8,970 nucleotides of DNA from an uncultured Asticcacaulis sp. (GCA_946482045.1 CAMLPZ010000170.1:1-8970), one strand, 5' to 3'. Positions 1 to 6,101 are shown, counted from the first letter of the stretch. Numbers and translations: made by a program. The notes: generated by a model from the sequence alone, not told the origin.

Positions 1-640
1 CACCATAGTTGAAGTCCGCCGACACCGAGGCGAAATAGCCCTTGCGGTCAAACGGTTCGAGCGTGCGCAGGTTGACAGTGCCGCCGATACCACCTTCGAT
101 CAGGTCGGCCGACGAGTTCTTGTACACGTCAACACCGCCAACCAGTTGCGGCGGGATGCTGGACCAGTCCAGCGCACGGCCGCCGTTGGCCGAGAAGGCG
201 TCACGGCCGTTGAATTCCGACCGCACGAAACCCAGGCCGCGGATCAGGTTACCCCGGCCTTCGGGCGACGGGAAGTCAGGGCTGCCGCCAAGGGTGAAGC
301 GCGTAACGGAGACGCCGGGGACGCGCTGGAGCGCTTCGGCGACCGACAGGTCCGGCAGGGCCGACACGTCGGAAGCCGTGATCGAATCAACGAAGGTCGA
401 TGCCTTGCGCTTGATCGAGGCGGCCGATTGCAGTGCGTTACGGATACCGGTGACGACGACGACGTCCTCAGCCGGCGCTGCTTCGCCCGTGGCAGGTTGA
501 GCGGGCGCCGGATCTTGCGCGAAGGCTGAAGTGGCCAGCAGCGCTGTCGCCAGGGCCGTCGTGCTGAGCAGGGCTCCACCCAGGCGAGAACGGCGCACGG
601 GGGCGCGATTTGGGACAGAACTGTCCTCTGCAAAATTCAT
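1..640 (-). CDS. TonB-dependent receptor, N-terminal part (runs off the left edge)
   Basis: Outer-membrane, TonB-driven uptake receptor; only the first 213 codons are present and the beta-barrel lies outside the window. The start ATG (640-638) follows a purine-rich GGGAGGGAGA stretch. Residues 1-41 form a long signal peptide ending AFA|QD. A TonB-box-like DVVVVTG is at 59-65. The plug follows (about 70-200) with VDSITASDVSALPDLSVAEA (84-103), LQRVPGVSVTR (104-114), a DVYKN segment (171-175) and EGGIGGTVNLRT (182-193). These are typical of the Xanthomonas/Caulobacter TonB-receptor family (TIGR01782 type), whose members are often tied to carbohydrate uptake. The nearby chitinase and deacetylases and a LacI-like operator in its promoter suggest a chitooligosaccharide or other glycan substrate. 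That substrate is inferred and not visible in the plug. Family assignment is firm. Confidence 0.93.
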   Translation of the reverse strand, partial: MNFAEDSSVPNRAPVRRSRLGGALLSTTALATALLATSAFAQDPAPAQPATGEAAPAEDVVVVTGIRNALQSAASIKRKASTFVDSITASDVSALPDLSVAEALQRVPGVSVTRFTLGGSPDFPSPEGRGNLIRGLGFVRSEFNGRDAFSANGGRALDWSSIPPQLVGGVDVYKNSSADLIEGGIGGTVNLRTLEPFDRKGYFASVSADFNYG

Positions 641-686
641 ATGTTGTCTCCCTCCCTCGACGAGCCTTTTGGGCCTGAGGAATTGC

Positions 687-706
687 GTCTCCGCGTAAAC
701 GGAGAC
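687..706 (-). promoter_or_regulatory. Stem-loop in the receptor's 5' leader
   Basis: GTCTCCG at 687-693 and CGGAGAC at 700-706 are perfect reverse complements around a 6-base loop, 47-66 bases upstream of the receptor start codon. If the promoter near 797-824 is correct, this hairpin is in the untranslated leader of the mRNA. It could affect stability or translation. No riboswitch family was recognised. Confidence 0.35.
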
Positions 707-796
707 CGCTTGATTATTATTGATGCCGCCACGCGCCTGACGCTGTGCTTTTCGCACTAGCCTTTCCCGGCACCCCCTGCACGCAGTGACCGAACG

Positions 797-824
797 AGGT
801 TATGACAACGATGCCATTTTTCAA
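797..824 (-). promoter_or_regulatory. Candidate receptor promoter overlapped by a LacI/NagR-like operator
   Basis: On the minus strand a -35-like TTGAAA (819-824) and a -10-like TAACCT (797-802) are 16 bases apart. The operator-like sequence at 801-818 (plus strand TATGACAACGATGCCATT) fills that spacer. It matches 15 of 18 positions of the NagR box as I recall it, AATGACARCGYTGTCATT, including the central CG pair typical of LacI-family operators. A repressor bound here would occlude RNA polymerase, giving inducible expression of the receptor. The match is seen directly. The promoter boxes, and GlcNAc rather than another sugar as the inducer, are inference. Confidence 0.5.
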
Positions 825-907
825 GTGTAAAAATCAGACTTTTTCACAGCAATTTTTCATGCGTTGCCAGATTGAGACACTCTGTACTTCATTGGTAAAA
901 TATTATT

Positions 908-985
908 TTGTATTGTAGCCGCTTGATCTCTTTCGCCCGACAAATTTTAAACCACGCAAATCACAAAATACACTATACAATACAA
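908..985. repeat. Spaced 10-bp perfect inverted repeat
   Basis: TTGTATTGTA at 908-917 and TACAATACAA at 976-985 are exact reverse complements 58 bases apart. They lie in the AT-rich intergenic region upstream of the receptor. The pair could be a double operator for a looping regulator or a long-loop stem. Low base complexity makes a chance match possible. Confidence 0.3.
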
Positions 986-1091
986 CGTACTATCTCACAC
1001 CTCCGGATTAAACATATTGCTCACATAGAAATTGTGACGGTATTATTTCACTTACGACATAATTATTTCGGATATAAAATTATACCGTGAA

Positions 1092-1111
1092 ATTAAATAA
1101 TCGCATTTAAT
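1092..1111. repeat. AT-rich palindrome ATTAAAT-N6-ATTTAAT
   Basis: A perfect 7-bp inverted repeat (1092-1098 and 1105-1111) surrounds AATCGC. It is operator-like in size but lies in a region of very high AT content where such repeats arise easily. No downstream gene within easy reach clearly uses it. Confidence 0.25.
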
Positions 1112-1155
1112 AATGGGATCGCTAACTCAAACACTGCGACCAAATATCAAATAAT

Positions 1156-1168
1156 CAATCAATGATTG
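1156..1168. repeat. 13-bp palindrome CAATCA-A-TGATTG
   Basis: A perfect 6-bp inverted repeat around one base, at the right edge of the AT-rich region. It resembles a compact regulator-binding site. The protein is unknown, and no promoter elements next to it are obvious. Confidence 0.25.
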
Positions 1169-1324
1169 TGCTTCGCGACACACTTACTGAGTCGTTTAAG
1201 CAGGCAAAAGCCGGCGTCAGCCGCCGGCCTGGACACCCTAAGGAAAGGGGTACTACAACAGAAATTGGGGTCCTTTGGGACGAATGCGCAGAATAAGCGC
1301 TCAAGGTTTATCGGAACCCTGGCT

Positions 1325-1539
1325 CCGGCAGCCCCCTACTCCCCCTTGCTCGCCGACGCCATGGCCTCGACGAGCGTTCCGTCGTCTTGGGTCAGTTCCC
1401 AGGCGAACAGGCCCGCCAGCCCTTCCTGTCTGGCATAGCGGCCCTTGGCGGCAAGGCTCTGCGGCGTATCCAGCGAGATGAAGCCACCCGTCTTCGGGTC
1501 ATGGAGATAAGCAGCCCCGGCAGCCGCTACTCCGCCCTG
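1325..1539. repeat. Imperfect direct repeats of about 23 bp flanking the chitinase fragment
   Basis: The sequence at 1325-1348 (CCGGCAGCC, then CTACTCC and a CCC/CCT-rich end) recurs at 1517-1539 (CCGGCAGCC, GCTACTCC, GCCCTG), a unit length of about 192 bp. Read on the minus strand, both copies are the stop-codon region of a chitinase gene: GGGGAGTAG at the left copy and AGGGCGGAGTAG at the right copy. The intact gene also ends AGGGCGGAGTAG. The arrangement looks like a tandem duplication of a chitinase 3' end. Confidence 0.5.
1331..1516 (-). pseudogene. 3' fragment of a GH18 chitinase gene
   Basis: About 180 bases match the end of the intact chitinase (4775-4959) with roughly seven mismatches by eye, and the stretch from about 1432 to 1515 is identical. 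The reading frame preserves the last 60 or so residues, with AAYLHDPKTGG, LDTPQSLAAKGRYA and LFAWELTQDDGTLVEAM, then ends SASKGE and a stop in place of AAAGRAE. Everything needed for catalysis, including the DxxDxDxE motif, is absent. Upstream the frame continues into unrelated sequence with no signal peptide, so no working enzyme is possible. The high identity implies a recent duplication or gene conversion. Confidence 0.85.
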
Positions 1540-1550
1540 TCCGTTGCAGC
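1517..1550 (-). pseudogene. Tiny third copy of the chitinase 3' terminus
   Basis: In the frame that ends at a stop, the minus strand reads A-T-A-A-T-D-R-A-E-stop, against A-M-A-A-A-G-R-A-E-stop in the intact chitinase. The nucleotides AGGGCGGAGTAG are shared exactly. The 3' flank (CGGCTGCCGG) resembles the flank of the neighbouring fragment (GGGCTGCCGG). Only about 35 bases are recognisable, so this is suggestive and not certain. Confidence 0.4.
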
Positions 1551-1581
1551 CGTCGCTATAGCTTGCGCCGGCCACGGGACC

Positions 1582-1602
1582 GTAAAATCCGCGTATTTTT
1601 AC
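1582..1602. repeat. Inverted repeat upstream of the epoxide hydrolase gene
   Basis: GTAAAA (1582-1587) and TTTTAC (1597-1602) form a 6-bp inverted repeat with a 9-base spacer, 58 bases upstream of the epoxide hydrolase start. The position suits an operator, for example for the neighbouring AraC-type protein, but the arms are short. Confidence 0.25.
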
Positions 1603-1659
1603 AATCATCGCGCGGCCCCTCGCTCTAAAACTGAACATCGAAAAGGAGATGAGAGCCTG

Positions 1660-2913
1660 ATGAACCGCCGCCAATTTGCAAAATGCGTGACCGCGACTGC
1701 CTTACTCGGCGGCATCGGCGCCTCATCCGCACAATCCAGGGAGACTATGGCCATGACAAAGCCCGAACCGTTCCGCATTTCGATCCCGGAAGATGAGGTT
1801 GCCGACCTGAAGACCCGCCTTGGGCGCGCACGGTGGCCGGTCGAACCCGATGGCGACAGTTGGGAGCGCGGCATACCTGACAGCTATCTCCGTCAGCTTT
1901 CCGACCGGTGGCGTGCGTTCGACTGGGCCAGCCATGAGGCGGCGATCAACCGCTTCGACCAGGTGCTCTTCTCTTACGAGCAACAGGATATTCACGCCTT
2001 CCACGTCCGTTCGCCCGAGCCTGGCGCGGTGCCGCTCGTCCTGCTGCATGGCTGGCCGAGCTCCGGGCTGGAATACCTGAAGATTTTCGAAGCGCTCGCC
2101 AACCCCGTCGCCCATGGCGGCAAGGCGTCCGATGCGTTTCATGTCATCGCGCCGACCATGCCGGGCTTCGGGCTGTCCCCCGCGCCGACGACCCCCGGCT
2201 GGAACATGGGCAAGGTCGCCGACGCTGTCCTCGCGCTGGTCTCGGCTCTCGGCTATGACCGTTTCGCCGTTCACGGCACCGACATGGGCGCCGGCGTAGC
2301 CGGCGAGCTCGACACCCGCGCGGCGGGACGCGTCATCGGCCTGCACACCGGCACGGACAGCGATACCGCGGTCGCCGTCGCCTCGTTCATGAAGGACGCT
2401 GCCCTGGCGCGAAGCGACCTGAGCGACGCGCAAAAGGCCGAACTTGCCAAACGATTTGCCGGAATGGAAAACCGCAACGGCTACCTGGCCATTCAGTCGT
2501 CGCGGCCCAAGACACTGGGCTTTGCACTGCACGATTCCCCAATCGGACAACTGGCCTGGATCGCGGAAAAGTTCGCGGCATGGACCGATCCGGACAAGGC
2601 GCTCATCGAAGACGCGGTCGACCTCGACCAGTTCCTGGCCATCGCATCGACCTATTGGTTCGGCGGTGGCGGTGCGGGCTCCGCCCACGCCGTCTGGGAG
2701 AGCTTCAGGGCGATGGGCTGGGCGGCGCAGACCAATACCCCGAAGGGCGTCATCGCATTCAACGCCGATGGCCTGACACGCCCACTCCTTGATCCGCAAA
2801 ACGCCCTTGGCCACTGGACGTCCCGTTCCGACGGCGGTCACTTTCCCGCGATGGAACTGCCCGATGTGCTTGTCGCCGATCTGCGCATGTTCTTTTCGAA
2901 GCTGAGGGCGTAA
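1660..2913 (+). CDS. Epoxide hydrolase, alpha/beta-hydrolase fold, Tat-type signal
   Basis: Probable epoxide hydrolase of 417 residues that opens epoxides to vicinal diols. Residues 1-25 look like a Tat signal (RRQFAK at 3-8, then a hydrophobic stretch ending SSAQS), suggesting periplasmic location. The EHN-type N-terminal domain begins near 38 (FRISIPEDEVADLKTRLGRA). HGWP (130-133) is the oxyanion motif, D208 in HGTDMGAG is the expected nucleophile and H394 in DGGHFPAMELP the catalytic base. D370 may be the third acid. The lid segment NGYLAIQSSRPKTLGF (273-288) with DSPIGQLAWIAEKF (292-305) is characteristic of this family. AAGGAG (1643-1648) is 11 bases before the ATG. A second start at 1753, with AGGGAG nine bases before it, would give a cytoplasmic form. 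The glycosylase gene follows after three bases, so the two are probably co-transcribed. The substrate is unknown. Confidence 0.9.
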   Translation: MNRRQFAKCVTATALLGGIGASSAQSRETMAMTKPEPFRISIPEDEVADLKTRLGRARWPVEPDGDSWERGIPDSYLRQLSDRWRAFDWASHEAAINRFDQVLFSYEQQDIHAFHVRSPEPGAVPLVLLHGWPSSGLEYLKIFEALANPVAHGGKASDAFHVIAPTMPGFGLSPAPTTPGWNMGKVADAVLALVSALGYDRFAVHGTDMGAGVAGELDTRAAGRVIGLHTGTDSDTAVAVASFMKDAALARSDLSDAQKAELAKRFAGMENRNGYLAIQSSRPKTLGFALHDSPIGQLAWIAEKFAAWTDPDKALIEDAVDLDQFLAIASTYWFGGGGAGSAHAVWESFRAMGWAAQTNTPKGVIAFNADGLTRPLLDPQNALGHWTSRSDGGHFPAMELPDVLVADLRMFFSKLRA

Positions 2914-2916
2914 ATC

Positions 2917-4023
2917 ATGGACGGCGCTTCGCCAAACCTGGCAGAGACGACAATGTCATTTGATACCGCACAGCTCCGTTGCCATAACCAGCACCTGACC
3001 GGCGCCCCGCTGGCCTCCGCTTCGCAGGTCGTCGAGTGGTTCGGGGCGATCCAGGCCCAGGATTTTGGCGCTGCCTTATGGGCCATTGGACAGCGATCGG
3101 CAGGGCTGACTGCCGAAGACGTGACCCGCGCGATCGCGGACAGGCAGATCGTCCGCGCCTGGCCAATGCGGGGCACAATCCATTTCGTGCCGGCGGCCGA
3201 CCTGCGCTGGATGCTTTCGCTTACCGGCGACCGCGAAAACGACCGCGTCCGATCGCTTCTTCGTGGTCTTGGGCATGGACAAGAGACGCTTGACCGTGCC
3301 GGCAAGATTCTCGAAGCGGCTTTGAGCAATGGTCCTCTGACCCGGCAAGAAATCTATGCAAAACTGGAGCAGGAAGGCATTCCCACGGCGAAAACCGTAG
3401 GCATTCAAATTCTCACCTTCTGGGCGCAATCGGGCTTGATCTGCTTCGCCGGGCATCGCGGCAAACAACCCACCTTCGTCCTTCTCGATGACTGGCTGGC
3501 GCCTGGAACGGCCAACCGGCCAGACCGCGACACGGCGCTGAAAACCCTGGCCGAGCGCTATTTCCGCAGCCACGGCCCGGCCACGGAGCGGGATTTCGCC
3601 TGGTGGTCAGGACTTACCCTGACCGTGGCGCGTGAGGCCATCCGGCTGGCGGGGCCTTCACTGTCCGAGCGCGTCCTGAACGGCGTGCCGTTCCTGTCGC
3701 ACGTCGATAGCCCACCAGAAACGGATAGCGAAGGTGACGTGCTGCGCCTCCTGCCGCCCTTCGACGAAATCCTGGTCGGCTACAAGGACCGCTCGGCCTA
3801 CGACCCTGAAGGCGGCGCCTCAAACGGGACGCTGACGCTTTTCGGCCCGACAATCCTGCTGAACGGCCGTCTCGCCGGCGCCTGGCAGAAGACGCTGGGA
3901 TCAAAATCCGGCCGCGTCACTCTTGAATTCCTGCCCCAAGTCGACGCGCAGCAGCGAACCCTGGCGGATGCCCAAATCGCACGGCTTAGCCACTTTTGGG
4001 GACTGCCTCTTGCCGCGTCCTGA
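2917..4023 (+). CDS. AlkZ-like DNA glycosylase, winged-helix (HTH_42) family
   Basis: Member of the HTH_42 (PF06224) family, which includes Streptomyces AlkZ and E. coli YcaQ. These DNA glycosylases excise N-alkylated bases and unhook interstrand crosslinks. The protein has 368 residues, close to AlkZ. It carries the AlkZ-type catalytic QxQ (Q46-A-Q48 in GAIQAQDFG), where YcaQ-type proteins have QxD as I recall. Other family blocks are RAWPMRGTIHFV (80-91), a winged-helix region around 135-195 and LPPFDEILVGYKDR (279-292). It starts three bases after the epoxide hydrolase stop, with a GAGGG-like site upstream. ATG at 2953 (M13) is an alternative start closer to the usual family N-terminus. 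Linkage to an epoxide hydrolase suggests protection against DNA-reactive electrophiles, which is inference. The family call is strong, but activity on any given adduct is not shown. Confidence 0.88.
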   Translation: MDGASPNLAETTMSFDTAQLRCHNQHLTGAPLASASQVVEWFGAIQAQDFGAALWAIGQRSAGLTAEDVTRAIADRQIVRAWPMRGTIHFVPAADLRWMLSLTGDRENDRVRSLLRGLGHGQETLDRAGKILEAALSNGPLTRQEIYAKLEQEGIPTAKTVGIQILTFWAQSGLICFAGHRGKQPTFVLLDDWLAPGTANRPDRDTALKTLAERYFRSHGPATERDFAWWSGLTLTVAREAIRLAGPSLSERVLNGVPFLSHVDSPPETDSEGDVLRLLPPFDEILVGYKDRSAYDPEGGASNGTLTLFGPTILLNGRLAGAWQKTLGSKSGRVTLEFLPQVDAQQRTLADAQIARLSHFWGLPLAAS

Positions 4024-4028
4024 CGTCA
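4021..4028. other. Shared palindrome carrying both convergent stop codons
   Basis: TGACGTCA is a perfect 8-bp palindrome. Its first three bases are the plus-strand stop of the glycosylase and its last three are the minus-strand stop of the AraC-type gene, so the convergent genes are two bases apart. There is no room for a terminator between them, so each transcript must run into the other gene. Confidence 0.9.
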
Positions 4029-4700
4029 GATCTTGTGAACCGCCTCGAGGTTCGAAGGCAGATGGCCCATGATCTTCTTGATGGACTTGGTCATGTGCGG
4101 TTGATCCGTATAGCCGAGGTCGGCCGCGACGGCCGCCGGCTTGTCGCCGGCCTTCAGGCGCCGCACGGCCTCTTGCGCACGGCGGATCAGCTGAAAATCC
4201 TGCTGGGTGATGCCGGTGACCTTCTTGAAGCGTTCCTGGACGGATCGCTTCGACGCGGCCTTTGGATTGGCGGTGAAGGCCTTGGCGACGACGTCATCGG
4301 ATTGCAGCAGACCGGCCTCGACCATCCTGTCCGTGAGGGATTCAGCGTTTTCAAAGGTCGGCAAAGGCAGCGCCACGCCATTGAGAACAAAGCTGTCCGC
4401 ATTCACGGGCAGGTATCGCACCGGGGCATTCATACCTGTTTGCCTGTCCTGCGTGACATAGACATGCGCGGCAAACGAGATGACGACGCCGTACTCGCCC
4501 GCCGCATAAGGCACGTCGACAGGCTCTTTTCCCTGTCCGGCCAGGAAGACAACGGGTTCCTCGCCCGGCGCCATCCTAAAAATGAGATCCCATGACCCGT
4601 CGGGGGTCGCCTTATAAATACCGTCCGTCAGGCATACGGTCTGCCAAACCGTGTCGATCCAGGGATGGGATGAGCCGCGTCTCGCGTGTTTTTGGGTCAT
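4026..4700 (-). CDS. AraC-family transcriptional regulator
   Basis: Protein of 224 residues with an AraC-type DNA-binding domain at the C-terminus. A first helix-turn-helix lies around 149-172 (SKRSVQERFKKVTGITQQDF) and a second around 186-212 (PAAVAADLGYTDQPHMTKSI, then KKIMG), with the conserved G-Y-D-Q-H-x-x-K pattern. The N-terminal part, with PDGSWDLIFR (33-42), resembles AraC proteins whose sensor begins with a PDG-W-D-I-F motif; its ligand is unknown. No strong ribosome site precedes the ATG. The gene is 79 bases downstream of the chitinase on the same strand, so it may be read with that cluster. It is also convergent with the glycosylase gene. Either neighbouring unit is a possible target. 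Confidence 0.88.
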   Translation of the reverse strand: MTQKHARRGSSHPWIDTVWQTVCLTDGIYKATPDGSWDLIFRMAPGEEPVVFLAGQGKEPVDVPYAAGEYGVVISFAAHVYVTQDRQTGMNAPVRYLPVNADSFVLNGVALPLPTFENAESLTDRMVEAGLLQSDDVVAKAFTANPKAASKRSVQERFKKVTGITQQDFQLIRRAQEAVRRLKAGDKPAAVAADLGYTDQPHMTKSIKKIMGHLPSNLEAVHKI

Positions 4701-4779
4701 GATCCGGGTGTCGTCAGTAAGTCCCCTCGGCGCATAAGATTACGTCCGGTGGCCAATTCCGCAAGCCCTGTGGCCGCCC

Positions 4780-6015
4780 CTACTCCGCCCTGCCCGCCGC
4801 CGCCATGGCCTCGACAAGCGTTCCGTCGTCCTGGGTCAGTTCCCAGGCGAACAGGCCCGCCAGCCCTTCCTGTTTGGCATAGCGGCCCTTGGCGGCAAGG
4901 CTCTGCGGCGTATCCAGCGAGATGAAGCCACCCGTCTTCGGGTCATGGAGATAAGCAGCACAAGCGACCGCGTCGTAACCGGCCGTCCAGCCTTTTGTCT
5001 CAAGGCCGCGCGCCCTGATCTCCGTCCACGAGGCCATGCCCACGAAGTCGCCGCCGGAACCGGCGGCCGGAAAGCGGCCTTCATCGAAACGCGCCTTGGT
5101 CCATTCGCGGCCATAGAAGCCCGCGCCCAGCACCATCTTTCCGGCGGGCACACCGGCGGCCTTGAGGTTTTCGATCATGGCGTCGGAGCCATAGCCGTCG
5201 GTCGACGGCCCGGCGGTCAGGTTGGTGTGGTGGCCGGGCCAGCCGCCCCCGCCGGAATAGTCGCCATTGCGCTGGAAAGCCTTTTCCGGCGTGAAATCGT
5301 AGGTCATGACGAAGACGAGGTCGAAGTCGTCCTCGACGCCCCGCCAGTCGATACCGGCCACGGAGCGCGGATAGCCGGCCACCGCCGTCGTCAGCAGCCG
5401 TGCGCGCCCGTCGCTGGCTTCCAAGGCATCGAACGCGCCGCGCAGCCCCTCGACCAGGGCGCGATGGTCCTTCGCCTCCTGAACCCGCGCTGCGTCGGAC
5501 AGGGGCGCACGCGCTTCGTCGCCGCCGCCCGGATATTCCCAGTCAATATCAATGCCGTCGAACACCGGATGGGCCTTCAACAAGGCCACGCCTGAGTCGA
5601 TGAACGCCTTGCGCCGTTCGGGTTTCGCTACGACCTCCGGGAACATCGGCATGCCCCAGCCGCCGACTGAAGCGATGACCTTCAGACCCGGATCGCGCTG
5701 TTTCAGCTCGGCGATGGCTTTCAGGTCGGCGCGCGTCTTGTCGGTGTCCGGCAAGGTGATGGCATAGTCCGCCTTGCCTTTGCACAGAGGCTCACGCTCC
5801 GCCTTCTCCTTGGCATCGAATGCCGGGCTGTCGCCGCAGACCGGCACGAAGGCGTAGACCAGGTGGGTGAGCTTTGTCGTCGACGGCCGCTCCAGCGCCT
5901 CGTGCCCGCCGCCATTGGGGAAGTAGTAGGCCGCAATCACGGGTTCGGCCGCCACCGGCAGCGCCATCAGGGCGCCCAGGCAAAGGGTGGAAAGAAGTGC
6001 CTTGCGCGCGCCCAT
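4780..6015 (-). CDS. Secreted GH18 chitinase
   Basis: Glycoside hydrolase family 18 enzyme, 411 residues, predicted to cleave beta-1,4 bonds in chitin by substrate-assisted catalysis. A Sec signal peptide covers about 1-23 (hydrophobic core ALLSTLCLGALMALPVAA). SVGG at 116-119 and the catalytic DGIDIDWE at 153-160 with E160 as acid are both intact, as is MTYDF (237-241) on the barrel. GFYGREW (299-305) and the C-terminal LFAWELTQDDG (388-398) complete the TIM barrel. No chitin-binding module is visible. GAGG lies seven bases before the ATG. It follows the second CE4 gene by 86 bases, with a candidate GntR-type operator in that gap. It probably works with the two deacetylases on chitin or chitooligosaccharides outside the cytoplasm. 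Fragments of a related gene lie on both sides of the cluster. Confidence 0.93.
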   Translation of the reverse strand: MGARKALLSTLCLGALMALPVAAEPVIAAYYFPNGGGHEALERPSTTKLTHLVYAFVPVCGDSPAFDAKEKAEREPLCKGKADYAITLPDTDKTRADLKAIAELKQRDPGLKVIASVGGWGMPMFPEVVAKPERRKAFIDSGVALLKAHPVFDGIDIDWEYPGGGDEARAPLSDAARVQEAKDHRALVEGLRGAFDALEASDGRARLLTTAVAGYPRSVAGIDWRGVEDDFDLVFVMTYDFTPEKAFQRNGDYSGGGGWPGHHTNLTAGPSTDGYGSDAMIENLKAAGVPAGKMVLGAGFYGREWTKARFDEGRFPAAGSGGDFVGMASWTEIRARGLETKGWTAGYDAVACAAYLHDPKTGGFISLDTPQSLAAKGRYAKQEGLAGLFAWELTQDDGTLVEAMAAAGRAE

Positions 6016-6054
6016 GTGGTTTCCTCGCTTTGATTTGTCGCCCGAGCTAAGGCA

Positions 6055-6086
6055 AATTGGTTATCACCAATTCCACACCACGACAA
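6055..6086 (-). promoter_or_regulatory. Candidate chitinase promoter with a GntR/HutC-type (DasR/NagQ-like) operator
   Basis: AATTGGTTATCACCAATT at 6055-6072 is a perfect 7-bp inverted repeat around TATC. Its core TGGT-N4-ACCA has the same half-sites and spacing as the DasR site TGGTCTAGACCA, bound by a GntR/HutC-family regulator of GlcNAc genes. It is 40 bases upstream of the chitinase ATG. A -35-like TTGTCG (6081-6086) and a -10-like TAACCA (6058-6063) are 17 bases apart, so the palindrome would overlap the -10 box and suit a repressor. The palindrome is seen directly. The promoter and the regulator are inferred, and no GntR gene is in the window. Confidence 0.55.
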
Positions 6087-6101
6087 CTCCAATCAAAGGG
6101 C

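Larger units (their letters stand above)
641..1330. other. Long intergenic region upstream of the TonB receptor
   Basis: About 690 bases without a convincing gene. Bases 641-780 are GC-rich and probably form the receptor's 5' untranslated region. Bases 820-1180 are strongly AT-rich, unlike the coding DNA around them, and contain several inverted repeats listed separately. Bases 1200-1330 return to high GC and include a 7-bp stem (GCCGGCG/CGCCGGC, 1210-1216 and 1222-1228, loop of 5) without a T-tract. A 60-codon open frame at 908-1090 has no family signature and lies in the AT-rich part, so I do not call it a gene. Confidence 0.7.

Noticed and set aside
908..1090. A 60-codon plus-strand open frame in the AT-rich intergenic region
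   Set aside because: No ribosome site, no recognisable domain, and it lies across palindromic AT-rich DNA whose composition is unlike the coding sequence around it.
1210..1228. GCCGGCG/CGCCGGC hairpin as a terminator for the chitinase fragment or a riboswitch
   Set aside because: No T-tract follows on either strand, and no known riboswitch core could be recognised in 1200-1330.
1325..1539. Direct repeats as the ends of an insertion sequence
   Set aside because: No transposase, no terminal inverted repeats, and the repeats themselves are chitinase stop-codon sequence, so duplication of gene ends explains them better.
1336..1674. A 112-codon minus-strand frame as a complete small protein
   Set aside because: Its second half is the chitinase C-terminus and its first half is unrelated sequence overlapping the epoxide hydrolase leader. 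It has no signal peptide or catalytic residues, so I treat it as a remnant.
1723..2841. A 372-codon frame antisense to the epoxide hydrolase
   Set aside because: It mirrors the real gene in GC-rich DNA and shows no family motif, while the plus-strand frame has a full set of hydrolase motifs.
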